NCBI GenBank assembly: GCA_004352715.1
Contig: SCFE01000052.1
Coordinates: forward strand, 1,057,113 to 1,121,112
Source: Hofstenia miamia
Taxonomy: Eukaryota; Xenacoelomorpha; Acoela
DNA length: 64,000 bases
Reading direction: 5' to 3'
Numbering within the stretch: position 1 is the stretch's first letter; the number at the start of each line of letters is the position of its first letter. This document shows, piece by piece, positions 21,673 to 34,755 of this stretch. The translations under genes were made by a program, and so were the position numbers. The notes below the pieces were generated by a model. The model was given only the letters and a program-made list of their open reading frames with translations. It did not search any database and was not told the origin of the DNA.

Positions 21673-24600
21673 GGTTATTGCTTCGACATACTTTTCCATT
21701 TGGAATTTTATGAAGTTGCTAACATTTGAAGGGTTTTAACACAAGAGTGGATCCAGAAAGCATGAATGTAGGCATTTGCCAGAGTGGTAGACTATCAAAA
21801 TTTTAAGTTGGTTATTCTACACGTTAATTTTATACACAATGCAAATAATTCATATTGTCAGAAGAATGCCAAAGTATTACCCTCAAGAAAAAAATTATAA
21901 GCAGTCGTATATTTTTGGTAATGCAAAACCAAATGCAAAATTTTTCAACTTTTTTTAAAATTGTAAACACAATCATCATATACCAATTAGTGGTACCCAT
22001 CTAATTTTATGGGAAACTAAATTTATTTCTACAGATTTACTAAGCGTTTTAGTTGTACCCAGATTTGAAATGACGATGGCATTGGCCATTAGATGTTGGC
22101 TGGGGTTGAGTCATTTTTCATTTTCCTTTTATGCTTGGGTAATTTTTTCTCAGTATTTGATCGAATTTATAAATACTAATAAGTAGATGCCTTTTAGATG
22201 AAAGGTGTGTAGTTAAGATATATTTTGCAGGATTGAATTTTATTTAAAAAACAAAATTTGTACAGTAGCTCAGAATTTAATAACATTTGGTAGTGAATGA
22301 ACTGAGCTTGGGCAAATTTTACTTTCATAAGCTGGGCTTGAATCATAGTATATGGTACATTTTCACTTTATCAAATCTTGTTTAAGAAAATAAAATTTAA
22401 TAATGCTTGAGTTTGAAAGTATAAAACTATATGTCACAATTGTTGTGCTAATGAAGTGTCATAGAAAATGAAACACTATGCGTTTAAATCCCAAAGTAAC
22501 TCCACTTTATGATTGCAATAAATGAGAGTAATTATTTTTGAATTACAACCCATAAGCTGGGAAAATCACTTAAGAAAAATTTGGAATTATATATTTTACT
22601 TTCAGTGAGAAAATACGCGGTAAAGGTAAGCTATCACCCCAAGTGCATCTTGCTGTCCATTCAACACCTTATATCTTAATATTTCTAAATAAAGTGTCAA
22701 TATTTTGTGAGTTATATAAATATAATAATGTGGAGGCCTGGGGGGCTATATACACTCAAATGTACCACTTTGAATTCACCACTCATTTGGAACACTCCTT
22801 ACTTAGTTGAATTAACGAAACCAAAATGAATATATCGTGATACAAAAATATACTCAAATTACTTAAACTTTAAGAATAAGTGATAATAACTATCAAAGTA
22901 TTAATCACAATTTAAAATTTTTAATAATCTAGCTCATATGAGCATCTCTGTCTGCGCCACTGAAACCCCATCAATATATTCAAAATCATTCATTGTAACA
23001 TATGTTCATGCGTTCCTAGAGGTATGGATTAACAAAATAACTTTCTTTGAAACAATATTGACATTATAATAGTAAACATTCTTTGAATATTATTGCAATC
23101 TATTTCATTAGCGCGGAAATCTATAATTTTATCTAAATGAGAAGTGGAAGATTGTTCCATGATAAAATTTACATTTAAATTTTCCTTTGCATACGTTTAT
23201 GGAATAATTCGACAATTTTTTAGCGCTTATAAGATGTACCTCAATTTCAAATTTATACATATTTCTAAATTATGGAGCTTACTAGATTTCATTTGTAATA
23301 CAATTTATGAAAAAATGTGAATACAAAATCAAAATAATTATAATATGATTAGCCTATTGTTCGTGCTTCGAATTTTTCAGCAATAACTAGTAAAGATATA
23401 TCTAGTAATTTTCGAAAGCTTATAATGATACCTACTTATTGATACTTTTTGGAAAGTTTCAAAAATTGATTGCTTGTCAAAAAATTTAAATAAGTGTTGC
23501 GTTCCAATTTAAGTTACTTAAATCAATATAATTTAAAACTGAATTCATTCCTAATCCAATACCTGCATTTATGATTTAGCTTTGGAACTACTACTACATC
23601 AATTTACAATAAATGCGATTAAGGGAGACCCAAATGGCAGCAACAACTATGAAATCCCAGAATATATTTACTAATTTTTTCGAAAATTTGAACAGCACAT
23701 AGTAAGAAAAATTTAACAAAATATTTTAATTTTTTTTAAACATCATGCTCCTCTCTTTTGTTGATCTGGTAAATTCTTAGGGTCATTACGCTTTTCTAAT
23801 TTAATGGTGTACTTTTCAGTCCCAACATTAATAAAACAGAAACAATAAATGAATTTAACCAATTTACTTTGATAATTACAGGAATTGTTAAATTACTTTT
23901 TGGCAGTTTGATTAGTTAGAATTTGGCAATAGTGGAAATTACATATTTTCTAAAATATTTTTTAGATGTTGAAGATGTATAAAGGGCATACTTCAAATTC
24001 GTACATATTTAGTCATAAATTTCCCCGCTGCATCGATTGGAAAGGTTCATTGATATTAAACAATTTTGAATTTTCATAGCGCGGAGAGCTATATCAAACT
24101 CATATGAAATTGTGAAATGAACTTGGCATGTCCCATCTATTTCGTAGACTAACCGACATTTTTACCGCACCTGTGTTGGCGGGAAAATTTAATTGGAATT
24201 ACTCCTCTTTATTTAAAAAAACAAAAGTATTTAAATATGGAATAGAGCTAGGCATTGGTGTTTGTCAGGACCAGTTGAACAAAAATTCGCTAAATGCTAT
24301 ATTGAGTAAATTACATTGTATTACTAGCCAATTTAACCGACAATAAAAACATTTCGGCGGAAAAAGTATATATATTACATCGGTGAAAGCAGCTCACTCA
24401 CAATTTCACTTCCATGCTTTGAGTATGGAGACTACTAGTTTCGTATATAATATGCGTTATGGTTAATAAAAAATTGGTACTTGCTAAATATTTCTATTTC
24501 ATGACGTTTATTCCTAACTAACAAACAGGGCTTAAAACCGTATTTAATTCAAACTAGTTTTTCAGGCATGTTAACGTTAAACAATGAAAATGAAATTTTC

Positions 24601-25499
24601 ATAATAGCAAACGCATTAAAAATAATTTAAATGAAAAGAATTCAAAGAAATCAACTACTTTAAGCAATGGACATTGAGTTGTTTTCCAAAGACGAGACTT
24701 CACTGAAAACTTAAGTTAAAACGCATGGCTGGGTACTAGTTACATCACATTCTTTTTAACCTTTGATAGTTTATTAATCAAATGAATATATTAATTTTCA
24801 TTGTAAGACTATTCAAATCAAATCTTTTGTTCAATTTTAAGACAACTGATCTAATAAAATACGCAGTCTAAATCTTCTGGAAACAGTTCAAAAATAGTAA
24901 CCTTCATTAAGACACTGCTAAACTTGCAAGATTAAAATTATAAAAAAACATAAGTAAATTTTCAATAAAATCCTTATTCGCAAATGAAAATTTTTGTTAC
25001 TTATATACTCATTATAATCATTCAAATATGTACTTTGAAAAAAGTTTAAATCATTGAAGTCTGAAATGACTGTGCAAATTTAAGTGATGCCCATTGCATA
25101 ATCGAATAGTATATTAAGATAAAATATTAAATATCATATTTTACTAATTTAAATAACAATCCATATTTAACTACTAAAAGTATATCCTCATGTAAATAAC
25201 ATGTTTTGCTTTCATTAGAACATATATTTAAGAGGTGATGAGAATAAAATTTATAGTTGCCATTGTGTTATTCTCAATGGTTTTGTTTGTTGTAGTAAAA
25301 ATTGGATCGATTATGCCAACTGTATCTAAGACAATAAATATTTAATTGGCAATATCATATTTAAATTAAATAGGCAATGAAGAAAATTTAAAATTACGTT
25401 TTATAGAGATATGTACCAATTTATTTGCGGTTAGTCAATTAAGTGGAGTTCCATCTGCAAATTTCTATATTAGTCAACAAGATTTTTTTGTTGAATTCG

Positions 25500-25640
25500 T
25501 ATTAAATAAATAATTTTGATGAAAACGTTCGGACAGGTGCTTCAATTCCTTATCAGGTGGCTGTATGTTTCTGTTGCCAGGTTATTTTCCATAGAAACCA
25601 TTCAAACAACAAACTCATTTCTGACTATATCCTAACACCT
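25500..25640 (-). mobile_element. Penelope-like element end fragment
   Basis: Read on the - strand the sequence contains CACCTGATAAGGAATTGAAG, then CACCTGTCCGAACGTTTTCAT. The 'CCTGA(T/A)...GG...CC GAAACGTT' arrangement is the common signature near the ends of Penelope-like elements. No coding sequence is seen. Confidence 0.35.
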
Positions 25641-25889
25641 GCAAACACCTACTCTGTTTTCATTACAACTTCAAGGTAATTTTCTTTATATTTTATTATA
25701 TTTAGTTAATAAAATGACATATTAACTCATCACTCAAATTAACTGATTCTTTCTCCTTAGTTGCCGAAAAATTTGACATACTTTTTGACTACAGAAAGAC
25801 AAATAAAATAGAAAAGATTCGCATACATATATCTACAAAAACTGCATTATGATTTTTTCATAATACATACTTCATTAAGAATTCCTAAA

Positions 25890-25941
<52 letters not shown>

Positions 25942-26235
25942 TAGCATTAGAGAATGGCACTAAATATTACTTAACGTCATTTTTCCACTCTCCCAACTAT
26001 TTAGCTTCAGTCATTACTATATTTTTTATGTCTATACATTGCAAATAATATATACACAAAAAATTAAAATTTTAAATAAATCTTAGTGAAAAAAAATATA
26101 CATATATATCGTTGCCCCAATATGCAAATGTTCTAAATTCAAAAATTAAATGAAAATAATATGAAAATTATATGAAAATAATATGAAGCATTGTTTTCAA
26201 GTATTATCCAATCAGCAGCTTGTTGTGCAAAACCT

Positions 26236-26352
26236 AATAAATTGTTGAGGGAAATAGAAACAGCAAGCTTTGTGATGTAACATATTTTGAATTTTTTAAG
26301 ATTTTGAAACATACATTTAAATTTTGAAAACTCAGCCGCTAAAGAGTAAATG
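26236..26352. repeat. Dispersed repeat (partner 34478-34605)
   Basis: Both places share TTGAGGGAAATANAAACAGC followed by AAGCTTTGT and, further on, AATTTTGAAAACTCA and AGAGTAAATG in the same order and orientation. Confidence 0.6.
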
Positions 26353-26935
26353 GTTTTACAATTTTATTAATCTTTGAACTAACAACAAAGGTGATTCATT
26401 GTTATAGTTTTCATGATACTATAGTGAAACAAATTTTAGAAAGTAAAGAGTTAGTCGTCCTTACCATGCAACCATATATAAGATTGGAGATGACTTAAAA
26501 TTTATGGAGACATTATTGAATATCGAATTAAACATTAGAATATCAATACAAATGCTACTTATAATCTTGGTTATAATTGAGGTCTCAAGATGTACTCGGA
26601 TATTGAAAACGCTGGGGCTAATGTATTTCTGGATACATGGATTAATATTAAATTGTGTTTAACGAACTGCAAACGTTGTTTTATAATTTATATAATTTAA
26701 TCAAAAGTTCTCTGGATGTTTTGCATATCATTTAAGACATTTTCAATCTAGAAGGAAAACAATATTTTAGAACAATTGTCTAACAGGGAACTAATAGTGC
26801 CAACATCTCAATTTTTTTCAAACCTTGTATTGTTTGTGTTTTTAAAATTTAAAAGCAATTGATAAATAATAAATTAGAATTCAATTTTCAAACAAAATTG
26901 GGCGCAGTTAAGACATTTGCATTCTAGGCCATTTG

Positions 26936-26971
<36 letters not shown>

Positions 26972-27874
26972 CAAAAATAGCATGGAATATCTATTCAGAA
27001 ATTGAATTTTTAGAGTTAATACTCTCCATAATTCGTTTTTACTACGCATTGATCCTTAAAGATTCCAATATGAATCTATTGTTTTGAAATTTGCCAAATT
27101 TGATAGATCTTAGGTCAAGAGTATTGTCTTGCCCTTCAATTAAGTAAAGCCCTCTCTCTAAACCATGATTGCATTCTGTTTTACGCAAGACAAGAAATTG
27201 ATTCTTGTAGAAACTTTGCTTTACCATTAATCTGCAAGAATATCAGATATATCTCCTTAAGCAGAATCATGTAGGGATCAGTATTTATTCTCTCAACATG
27301 ATTAACAAAAGTAAAAACATCATTACCACAATAGCTGCGGCAACCCTCTCACTATTACAGATTGTGAATATAGGGTTGTTTTCAGTGAAAATTTTTTAAC
27401 TTTTGGCATGATTGTAACTGAACATTACCTTTGCCCAGTCTTCCACTGCCCAAAGCTAGCCGTTAGCACAAGTCTCTTGTTTGTACCATGTTGCTTTTAT
27501 GTTCATGAGTTTTCAGTCACACTAGTGGCATTCCAAAATACCTTGCAATGCATTATTGTATGGTTCTAGTGGTAAGATTTTTCAATGTTGGCTGTAGATT
27601 ACGTTTGTCCTAGCGATGAAATTACAGGTTGTCAACTGCATGTTAAAACTTTGTAGATAGCTTGTGATTAATAGATTTAATATTGCCATGCACAGTATAC
27701 GAACCTACGCTTAACCTTTGTATCTGCAAGTGCTTTTGTGTTTTTCTAAATTCAAATGTATGCCTTGGTGTGAAAGATGTTTGATCCATATAAAAGATAC
27801 AGTTATGCTTATTGAAGACAATGATTTATGCAATATTATATGCTTCTTTCGCTAATCATATATATATATATATT

Positions 27875-28077
27875 TATTTGACATTAATACAAAAACGTTT
27901 CGACTATATTATAGTCATCGTCAGTTAACAATATTTTTGCGGTAATAATAATAATAATGGCAAATTTGGCAATGGACATGATAGAATCGAAATTCCATAA
28001 CGAGAAATTTTCATTTTATAAACGCTATGTAGATGATATATTCGCCATTTTTAATAANCGATTCCAAAATATTATGA

Positions 28078-28080
<3 letters not shown>
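27875..28080 (+). mobile_element. Penelope-like element fragment with RT motif C (YVDD)
   Basis: From 27957 the + strand encodes MANLAMDMIESKF and FYKRYVDDIFAIF. ANLxM plus the RYVDDIF catalytic box is diagnostic of Penelope-like reverse transcriptases. Just upstream (27890-27930) lies, in reverse orientation, the PLE end signature CTGACGATGACTATAATATAG followed by TCGAAACGTT. The frame is cut by a single n (28058) and a (TA)n tract (28081-28111). Confidence 0.65.
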
Positions 28081-28113
<33 letters not shown>

Positions 28114-28156
28114 AATATTTTCCAAACAAACGTTTCTCATAACAATAATATTTTAG

Positions 28157-30303
28157 GCAAGATTGCTGAATCTGTTGGGGAGTCATGTATAATGCATGGC
28201 GTAGTTTGGCCCATGGTACCAGTTGCTAGTATTATTTGTCCAGTGCAAATCAGAGGAAAAGTAAGTTACATTATAAAAATTATTTTTATTATTTAGCTGT
28301 TGGTCTATTAATGCCTGGTCAATTATCATATTTAGACCTATTAAGAAAAACTTAGTGCTTTGATATGTGATTACTGATTTTGTAAGATTTTCATAATTTA
28401 GAGGTTTTAACGAAGTTCGGAAGTGGGTAGGTAATTAAAAATCATTAGGATGAATTGAAAGTGTAATTTAATGAGTCAAACATTTCAATCTTTCAAATTG
28501 TTAAAGATTTTAATTATTTTTATATTATTATTGATTTAGTATTCTACCATTAATTATATCCTAAAATTGAATTAATATGAGTGTGCACAATGACATATTT
28601 TAATTAACGATCAAGCTATCTTGAGTAGAACAGAACCTATGTTACTGCATCGCAACCTCTGGCCAAGTACCCAGGAGGACTACCTCAAAAATGAAAAATA
28701 GCGGGAGATTTTTTCTTGATAATTAATAGCTAAGGATCTAAAAACACCTTAATTTAAACCAAACTTTTTTAGTGATGTGATGTCTATTTTCATTTACATT
28801 CTTTTAAAAAAAAAATTTTCTAGTAAAATATACGTCAAGAACATGTTGATAATTGAAACAACAAATATAAATTTAATTTAGTAAAAAATCGTTATGTTCA
28901 TTATGATTAACACTGTCCGCGCGCTAATTTTTATGAATATTTATTTTCACTGGAATGAACAAAATCCATAGATTTTTGTTCATTACAATGAACAAACAAA
29001 AATTTTAACAGCATTTTTTTAATTGTTGATGTGAACATTTTAAACTTCTCGTTAAAATTTAGTAAAGAATTTAGACGCATGCTTAACATTTGTTAATTTT
29101 GAAAATATCAATAATACATGACATTGTACAAAACAACTGCTCTTTTGTAGATAAATGTACAAATCACATGGAGAGCAGTATCCGAAGGAAAGATTCCACA
29201 GTAATTTGACAGTTGTTGCTGTTTTCTATTTTCTCAAGTTCACATTAACAATCAGGATCCTTACCAGTGGATTTTCTTCTCAGTTTTAAATATATTTGGA
29301 ATGTATTGGGTGTAGGTGGCATGGGTGAGTCCGGGCAGGATAATCAGGGCAGGATAACCCCGAACAGGACAGGATAAAATTAAGATCCACTTAAATACGG
29401 AAAAATTGTTTGAGAAATTCAAGACTAAAACCCTGAAAATTTCAAAAATATGTCCTTCATTAATCTTACCAGTACCGTAGTGTCATAAAAGAGTCGATTG
29501 TGAAATTGACTCGTTAAGCAACAAACCGTAAATCTTTTCGACAAAAGTTTAAGAAATATTTCACAAGTTGTTGAGTGCCTCTAATATTTAAAAGTGTACT
29601 CGTTTCACTTTTTTGGTTACTTTCAATAATTATTTAATATTATTTTGATACGCGGGCAAACATGCTTTTTTACAAAAACATTGCTTAGGGAAATATTGAA
29701 AGGCAACATTATTTTATATTAATTGTGTTATTATTAACTGTAGAATGTGTTATTCCATTTATTGTGTTTATAAGATAGTCAATGGGAAGATCTCGTTGAT
29801 TATAACTTTGCAGATTGAGTGCGGTTTTAGATACAAAACTGCTGGTTGACTTGTCCATGACAATGTATGCAGAATTCATTTTATTTGAAAAATATGAGAA
29901 GTTGCGTCTTCTGGAATATGAAAATTAATCCTGATAAATCTAGACAGGATAAAGTAATTGGAAATCCGGTCAACGTAGGATACATTTCTGTTTCAAACAC
30001 AGCCTTATTAAATGGTTCACATTTGGTCCAATGAACTGATTTAGCATAAAAGTTATTACATGATGCAGAGCTATTGTTTCCAGAATATTTATTAAAAAGT
30101 TTGAAGAATTTTCTTTTAAAAAAATAAATATTTTAAAGCAATTATAGAAATAATTGTAAAGAACTTTTTCTCTTTAGGTTCGGGAAGCAAAAGGAATTGA
30201 GGGTTCATTCATTATGGACTGTGCGATGCTTATGTGCTGCCAGCTCTGTGCTTTGGTGCAAGAATATCAGGAAATGGGTATTGAGGGAATGGCCCGCAAC
30301 TAG
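28157..30303 (+). CDS. PLAC8/cornifelin-family protein, exons 2 and 3
   Basis: Exon 2 (28157-28260, phase 1 to 0) encodes GKIAESVGESCIMHGV and PVQIRGK; exon 3 (30178-30303) encodes VREAKGIEGSFIMDC, CCQLCALVQEYQEM and ends GMARN, TAG. The first intron shown is GT..AG with donor GTAAGT and acceptor TTTAG, 1917 bp. This is the PLAC8 (cornifelin, Ama1-like, FCR/CNR) fold: GK.AE.VG, R.K.RE..GI.GS...DC and CxLCALVQE. Family members are small Cys-rich membrane-associated proteins of varied roles; no specific function can be assigned. Together with the exon at 59253-59340 the protein would be about 105 aa, the family's usual size. AATAAA at 30357-30362. No exon 1 is found upstream in the window. Intron 2 carries dispersed repeats (28854-28978, 29320-29660). 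Confidence 0.85.
28854..28978. repeat. Dispersed repeat (partner 34619-34745)
   Basis: Nearly the same sequence in both places: GAAACAACAAATATAAATTT, ATCGTTATGTTCATTATGAT, TAACACTGTCCGCGC and AATCCATAGATTTTT in order. AT-rich, no coding. Confidence 0.75.
29320..29660. repeat. Dispersed repeat with CAGGATA words (partner about 57915-58190)
   Basis: Begins TGAGTCCGGGCAGGATAATC with two more CAGGATA words, then a diverged stretch that aligns with 57918 onward (GCGAGTTCGAACAGGATAAT, a GTAGTG..ATAA word, and CACAAGTTGTTG / CGCAAGTGTTGG). Related CAGGATAAAG words occur near 29945. Diverged, non-coding; possibly an old MITE or satellite relic. Confidence 0.4.
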
Positions 30304-30369
30304 ATTAAAATCTGCATATGTAACATTTACATAAAACGTATTGTATTTCTTTTGTAAATAAATTTTGTA

Positions 30370-32600
30370 AATGTGTGGGTGTTTTGATATCTGCTATGAA
30401 ATGAATTGACTCCTACCATTTCATTATTAGACAAAATAAATTGTTTAAACTTTGAAATTTATTTTACACTAATTAGTTTTTCCCAGTGCGAAAAAAACAG
30501 AACATTCCTAAAACACGCAGATTGATACTAAAAAGATATTATTGTTATTAATTTTTGAAAGTTTCATTGATTAGTGTGAATTTAATAAGACATTAATATT
30601 TTTCACAAAGAATTTTTACAGCACTATTGTTAATTCCAAACCTTCAAAATTATATGGTTTTTGACATGATATGCAAAGAATAATCACTACTAATAAATAT
30701 TTTAAGTGAAGATTTTGATCAAGAGAACTGAATTTATAGTTTGGATGATATATTTAACCTTAATAAATGTTTAGTTAAATTTTTGTCTTGCTATTTGTAA
30801 TTAAGTTTACCCTAGATTTGTAATTATAAAAATAGATATATGACATTATTGTAAAAAATAGATATGCAGCATTGTATGCAAATATAAAGACAAATTAGGT
30901 TAATATTTAAAAAGGCAGAAGTAATGTTCTTATCACACAATTGCAATGAACCATAACTAGGCTTTCTATTTTTAACCTAATATTATCATTTTAAACCAAC
31001 ATAATTTGAGTTCCAAACTTATTTGGTACTTTCGAATGTGAAGCTCACAAAAAGTTTTTTCTTTTTATGTTATTAATAATAATAATTTACTTGATTTTGG
31101 TAAGTACAGTAAATGACATAATATTTGAATCTAAGGTTCAAATTTTGCAAACTTGTTAAAAAATTATGAGGGTTGGAATGAGACTGATGTTTAGAAATTC
31201 AAATATTTCATTAGATGCATCCGATAAAACGTAAATAAAAGTAAAGAATCGCTTAGTGGATAAAGGAAGAATTCAAAATTACAATCCAACTGCCTTGTAG
31301 TCTTTTTAGATAATTTATCTACTCCTCTGTATGATGAAGTAATTGTCTAAAAATCACCAAATTCTTCATGAATGTCATATTCGGAAGCTGCAAGCAACAA
31401 ACATCAGTATGGTTGAACCACCTAGTACTTAATTTGAACATTTGTAAAGTGTCATTCTTTATAGTGGCAGATTCAATTAGTTTGAAATATACCAACAAGT
31501 ATATTTTAACAATATTGCCATGGCCAAAGCTGTATCTCCAGAAAAAATCAATTATGATCTACTTAAATATTTAAGGCAAAAATTGGGATTTTGAGCATTA
31601 TTGTAAAACTAAATTATAATTTTATACACAAAACCTAATAAATAATCAACAATTTCTTGATGTTTTTTCACCTTAATTATATCATTTGCACTTCGATTGT
31701 ATTTAAAACTAAAAAACAAATTTAATATGCTTCTGAAATTAACTCTTATCACGAAAACTTTGGGAGCTTTAAATTGGAAAGCAATGAAATTAATATCTTT
31801 AAGCATTTTTATTCAACATTATAGCATGCAATAGCCAGTATATTTCTTGTTTAAGACTGTATATACAGAGGCTGAAGATCATCAATTCTTAAAAATACTG
31901 GAAGTTTTTTTCAATTTATTGCATTAATTTATTACTAGGAATTCTAAGTCATTATTGCAGCTCTTCACATTTGAAGACTAACTTGGAAGCGTTCTTAATG
32001 TTTAATAGAATTTAGATGATATTCTCATTATAATTGTTAAGAATTTAAAATAGATAAATAATGGCTTCTTCAAATGCTTAATATTTATTCATTTATTGTC
32101 TTGTGATGGAAATTTTGGTTGTTATTAATCACATATACTTTAGGAAAATACTGTACATCAGGAAGATGCCAGTAAATATTATTTTGGTGTTTTATCTGAA
32201 ATAAACATCCTATTTAACTTCTTTAATTCAAAGCTCTGCAGGGCCATAGCTATATTTGCATTATTATACGCTGTTGCGGTCTAGATTCCTAGTACAATTG
32301 GCCCAAACACTTGAAGCCCTTCATAGCTGCTGTTTAAGATTCAGTTGGACGCATGAAATTAAAAATATATGAAAAAAAAAAAGTTTTAGAATGAACACAT
32401 CTTTTGATGAATAATGATGATAATTTTTTCAAAAAATTCTTCCTGCGTCGGCAGTAATTGAAAGTAATCTTCAATTTTTAAATGAAAATTCTGATTTGAT
32501 AAGAAGTTTTCTTTATTCCAAATTTCTAGATAAGCAGCATGCTAAAAGTTCATAAAAGTGAGAAGCATCGTTCAGGCACGCCATACACTAAATCAGATAT
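30370..32600. other. AT-rich intergenic region
   Basis: Downstream of the PLAC8-like gene. Open frames at 31368-31574 (+) and 31806-31609 (-) have no recognisable domain and are low in GC. Nothing else is seen. Confidence 0.4.
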
Positions 32601-32729
32601 AATATAGGGTTGGTGCATAAGTCTTTTCGTTTTTTAAATTTAATTAAAGCAGTCAATAATGCATTGCAAAGAATAATAATTGAACAAATGTATTAACAAG
32701 AACATGAAACCAAAACTATGTTCTTTGCT

Positions 32730-33069
32730 TCATGAGTTGTCATCATCTTCACCACGTTGAAAATAATTACCACCGGATGCAATGCATTTTCTCCATCTAT
32801 CTGGCAAAGCGTGAATTCCCTGACGAAAAAATTCTTCGTTTTTAGACTTGAACCAGTTCTTGATGACAGTTATCACATCCTCTGAGGATTTGTAGTTGGC
32901 TCCTTTAAGAGCAGCTTTCATGGGACTGAAGAGGTAATAATCACATGGGGATAAATCAGGTGAGTATGGCGGGTGTCGTAAGACAGTAAACTGCAGTTCT
33001 TGCAATTTTTCTTGGGTGATTCGTGCAGAGTGTGGTCTAGCATTATCATGCAAGAAATGAAAATTTTGN
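32730..33069 (-). pseudogene. Mariner transposase, C-terminal part
   Basis: The frame enters from the n at 33070 with FHFLHDNARPHSA (second catalytic Asp), then PPYSPDLSPCDYYLF (third catalytic Asp, 34 residues on: DD34D type) and ends with GGNYFQRGE and a stop at 32730. The first catalytic Asp region is absent. Mariner transposases excise and integrate the element at TA dinucleotides; this half alone cannot. Confidence 0.85.
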
Positions 33070-33165
33070 GGTGCATAAGTCTTTTCGTTTTTTAAATTTA
33101 ATTAAAGCAGTCAATAATGCATTGCAAAGAATAATAATTGAACAAATGTATTAACAAGAACATGA

Positions 33166-33492
33166 AACCATTTTATGCAAATGCCGGAGTACCGTTGAAT
33201 ATGAGCAGTTGAGAGCAGCAGCTATTTCGCGAGATGTTGCAAGTTTGTTCTCCACCAAATGTTGTTCGATTTTGTCTTCGATATTCTCAGTTGGTGGCCT
33301 GCCATCTCTATCCTTATCTTCAAAATTGAAAACACCATCCTTGAACTGCTTTGTCCAATTCTGGTATGTTCTCTCTGTCACCGTAGAATCTCCGAGGGCA
33401 CCATTGATCTCTTCCGCAATACGCACACCGTTTAAGCCCCGAATCCATCCATAGTAAATCAACTTCCTTACATCGCTTTGAGTAAATTCCAT
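33166..33492 (-). pseudogene. Mariner transposase, N-terminal HTH part
   Basis: From ATG 33492: MEFTQSDVRKLIYYGWIRG, then a helix-turn-helix (YQNWTKQFKDG), the linker DKDRDGRPP and a second HTH (SREIAAALNCSYSTVLRHL). This is the paired-like DNA-binding domain that recognises the TIRs. The frame breaks at about 33166 where a copy of the element's own end begins. Confidence 0.85.
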
Positions 33493-33735
33493 TGCAAAAA
33501 TCAATAATATGGATTAGCAGTTTTGGATTACAGTTTTGGATTAGTAGTTAGTAGTAACTAGTAGATATTACACGAGATAGAATATGCCTATAAGGTTAAA
33601 ATAAGATACTATTGTAAGCTTAGAAATTTAAATAAAAAAACGAAAAGACTTATCCAAATATCCGTTACAATCGGTTGTAGTTAACACTAATATTTTTCCA
33701 TTGGCTGAGGTTACAAAAAAATACTCACCTGCAAG

Positions 33736-34035
33736 GTTCAATGAGGGTGAAATCTATTGTATTATCAGTAAAATTGAAACCCTTTAAAAAGCGTTTAAAA
33801 ATCTTTAAGGAAAAATATATTTCAGGTACATCATGGTTAGGATTGAAATTTTACAACAATGACTATACGATAACTCGTCATTAAAATAATATAAAGTAAT
33901 TCATACATACCCTGTAAGAATTGTTACTTTTTGTAATGTATGTTTTTTTGTAACTTATGACGCTAATTAGATAAATTATCAGCTATTGAATTGTAAGCAT
34001 TTATCTGAATATAGAATCTCTTCTTATCTTTTTAT
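33736..34035 (+). mobile_element. 3' fragment of a LINE related to the element at 45.1 kb
   Basis: From about 33746 an open frame reads VKLKPFKKRLKIFKEKYISG then SWLGLKFYNNDY and a stop, matching the C-terminus of the 45.1-kb element (KHFRKRVKELIL, WVGYKFYNTDY). The 3' UTR matches too: GACGCTAATTAG, TTATCAG, TGAATTGTAA and ATATAGAATCTCTTCTTATC versus the other copy's ATATAGAATATCTTATCTTA. Confidence 0.65.
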
Positions 34036-34477
34036 ATAAAGGCATACATACACATAAATTTTGCTCATTCAACTTTTATCGATTATAGATAGTATTACCA
34101 ATATTTTGTCTACGAGATGCTACTTGCTAGGCGATGAATAATGTTACCATGATTTCTTGCATAATCATTGTGAGTTTTGCTAAAGCTTTGTCTAGCTCAA
34201 TTCATTACTGTACTTCAAATACCTTGCTTAGAGACAATAATAAATATTGTTATTGCAACGCATACACACAAATTTTGTAGAATGTATATACCAATAATGA
34301 ATTCAATTTTGTAAGAATATTATATTAACATCGCATGCCCAATTCTAATTTGAACACGATTATTTCATTTTTTGAAGTTTACCTTGGTCTATCACCCTCC
34401 AATTTCTTGTAAATGAGGCAAGTTCAATCTACATGTGCAAATTTTTATGAGATATATTTCCAGCTTTTAAACCTAGT

Positions 34478-34745
34478 TAATGATTGAGGGAAATAAAAAC
34501 AGCAAGCTTTGTTATGTCTAAGATAATTTGAAATTTTTAATATTTAGAAATATACAGGTAAATTTTGAAAACTCAACCCCTAGAGAGTAAATGTTTTAGC
34601 ATTATTTATGTATACATTTGAAACAACAAATATAAATTTATTTCAGTAGGAAATCGTTATGTTCATTATGATTAACACTGTCCGCGCACTAATTTTTATG
34701 AACATTTATTGTCACGAAAATGAACGAAATCCATAGATTTTTTAT
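34478..34745. repeat. Composite of two dispersed repeats
   Basis: 34478-34605 is a relative of 26236-26352 and 34619-34745 a relative of 28854-28978, here placed side by side. This may show the complete order of one larger repeat that is split elsewhere. Confidence 0.55.
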
Positions 34746-34755
34746 TATACATATC

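Larger units (their letters stand above)
21690..27860. other. AT-rich intergenic region
   Basis: About 6 kb without a convincing gene. It contains a Penelope-like end fragment (25500-25640), (TA)n tracts at 25897-25937 and 26938-26970, and a repeat at 26236-26352 that recurs at 34478-34605. Open frames at 24128-24346 (+) and 27042-27227 (-) lack recognisable domains. The missing first exon of the PLAC8-like gene was looked for here and not found. Confidence 0.4.
32610..33658 (-). mobile_element. Mariner element, rearranged
   Basis: Terminal inverted repeats TTGGTGCATAAGTCTTTTCG (32610) and its counterpart at the right end (complement TTTGGATAAGTCTTTTCG, about 33658). Two transposase parts are encoded on the - strand (separate entries). 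Between them a single n (33070) is followed by 33071-33166, which repeats the TIR-side sequence 32616-32711. The central third of the transposase is missing, so the element is non-functional as assembled. Confidence 0.85.

Noticed and set aside
23750-23845. Possible terminal exon on the - strand (reads ...GTEKYTIKLEKRNDPKNLP..., stop)
   Set aside because: Peptide looks plausible but there is no well-placed splice acceptor, no poly(A) signal and no family match; about 28 codons can be open by chance.
27042-27232. 62-codon - strand frame behind an acceptor-like TTCTTGCAG
   Set aside because: No recognisable domain, no partner exons, and it did not fit the PLAC8-like first exon that was sought there.
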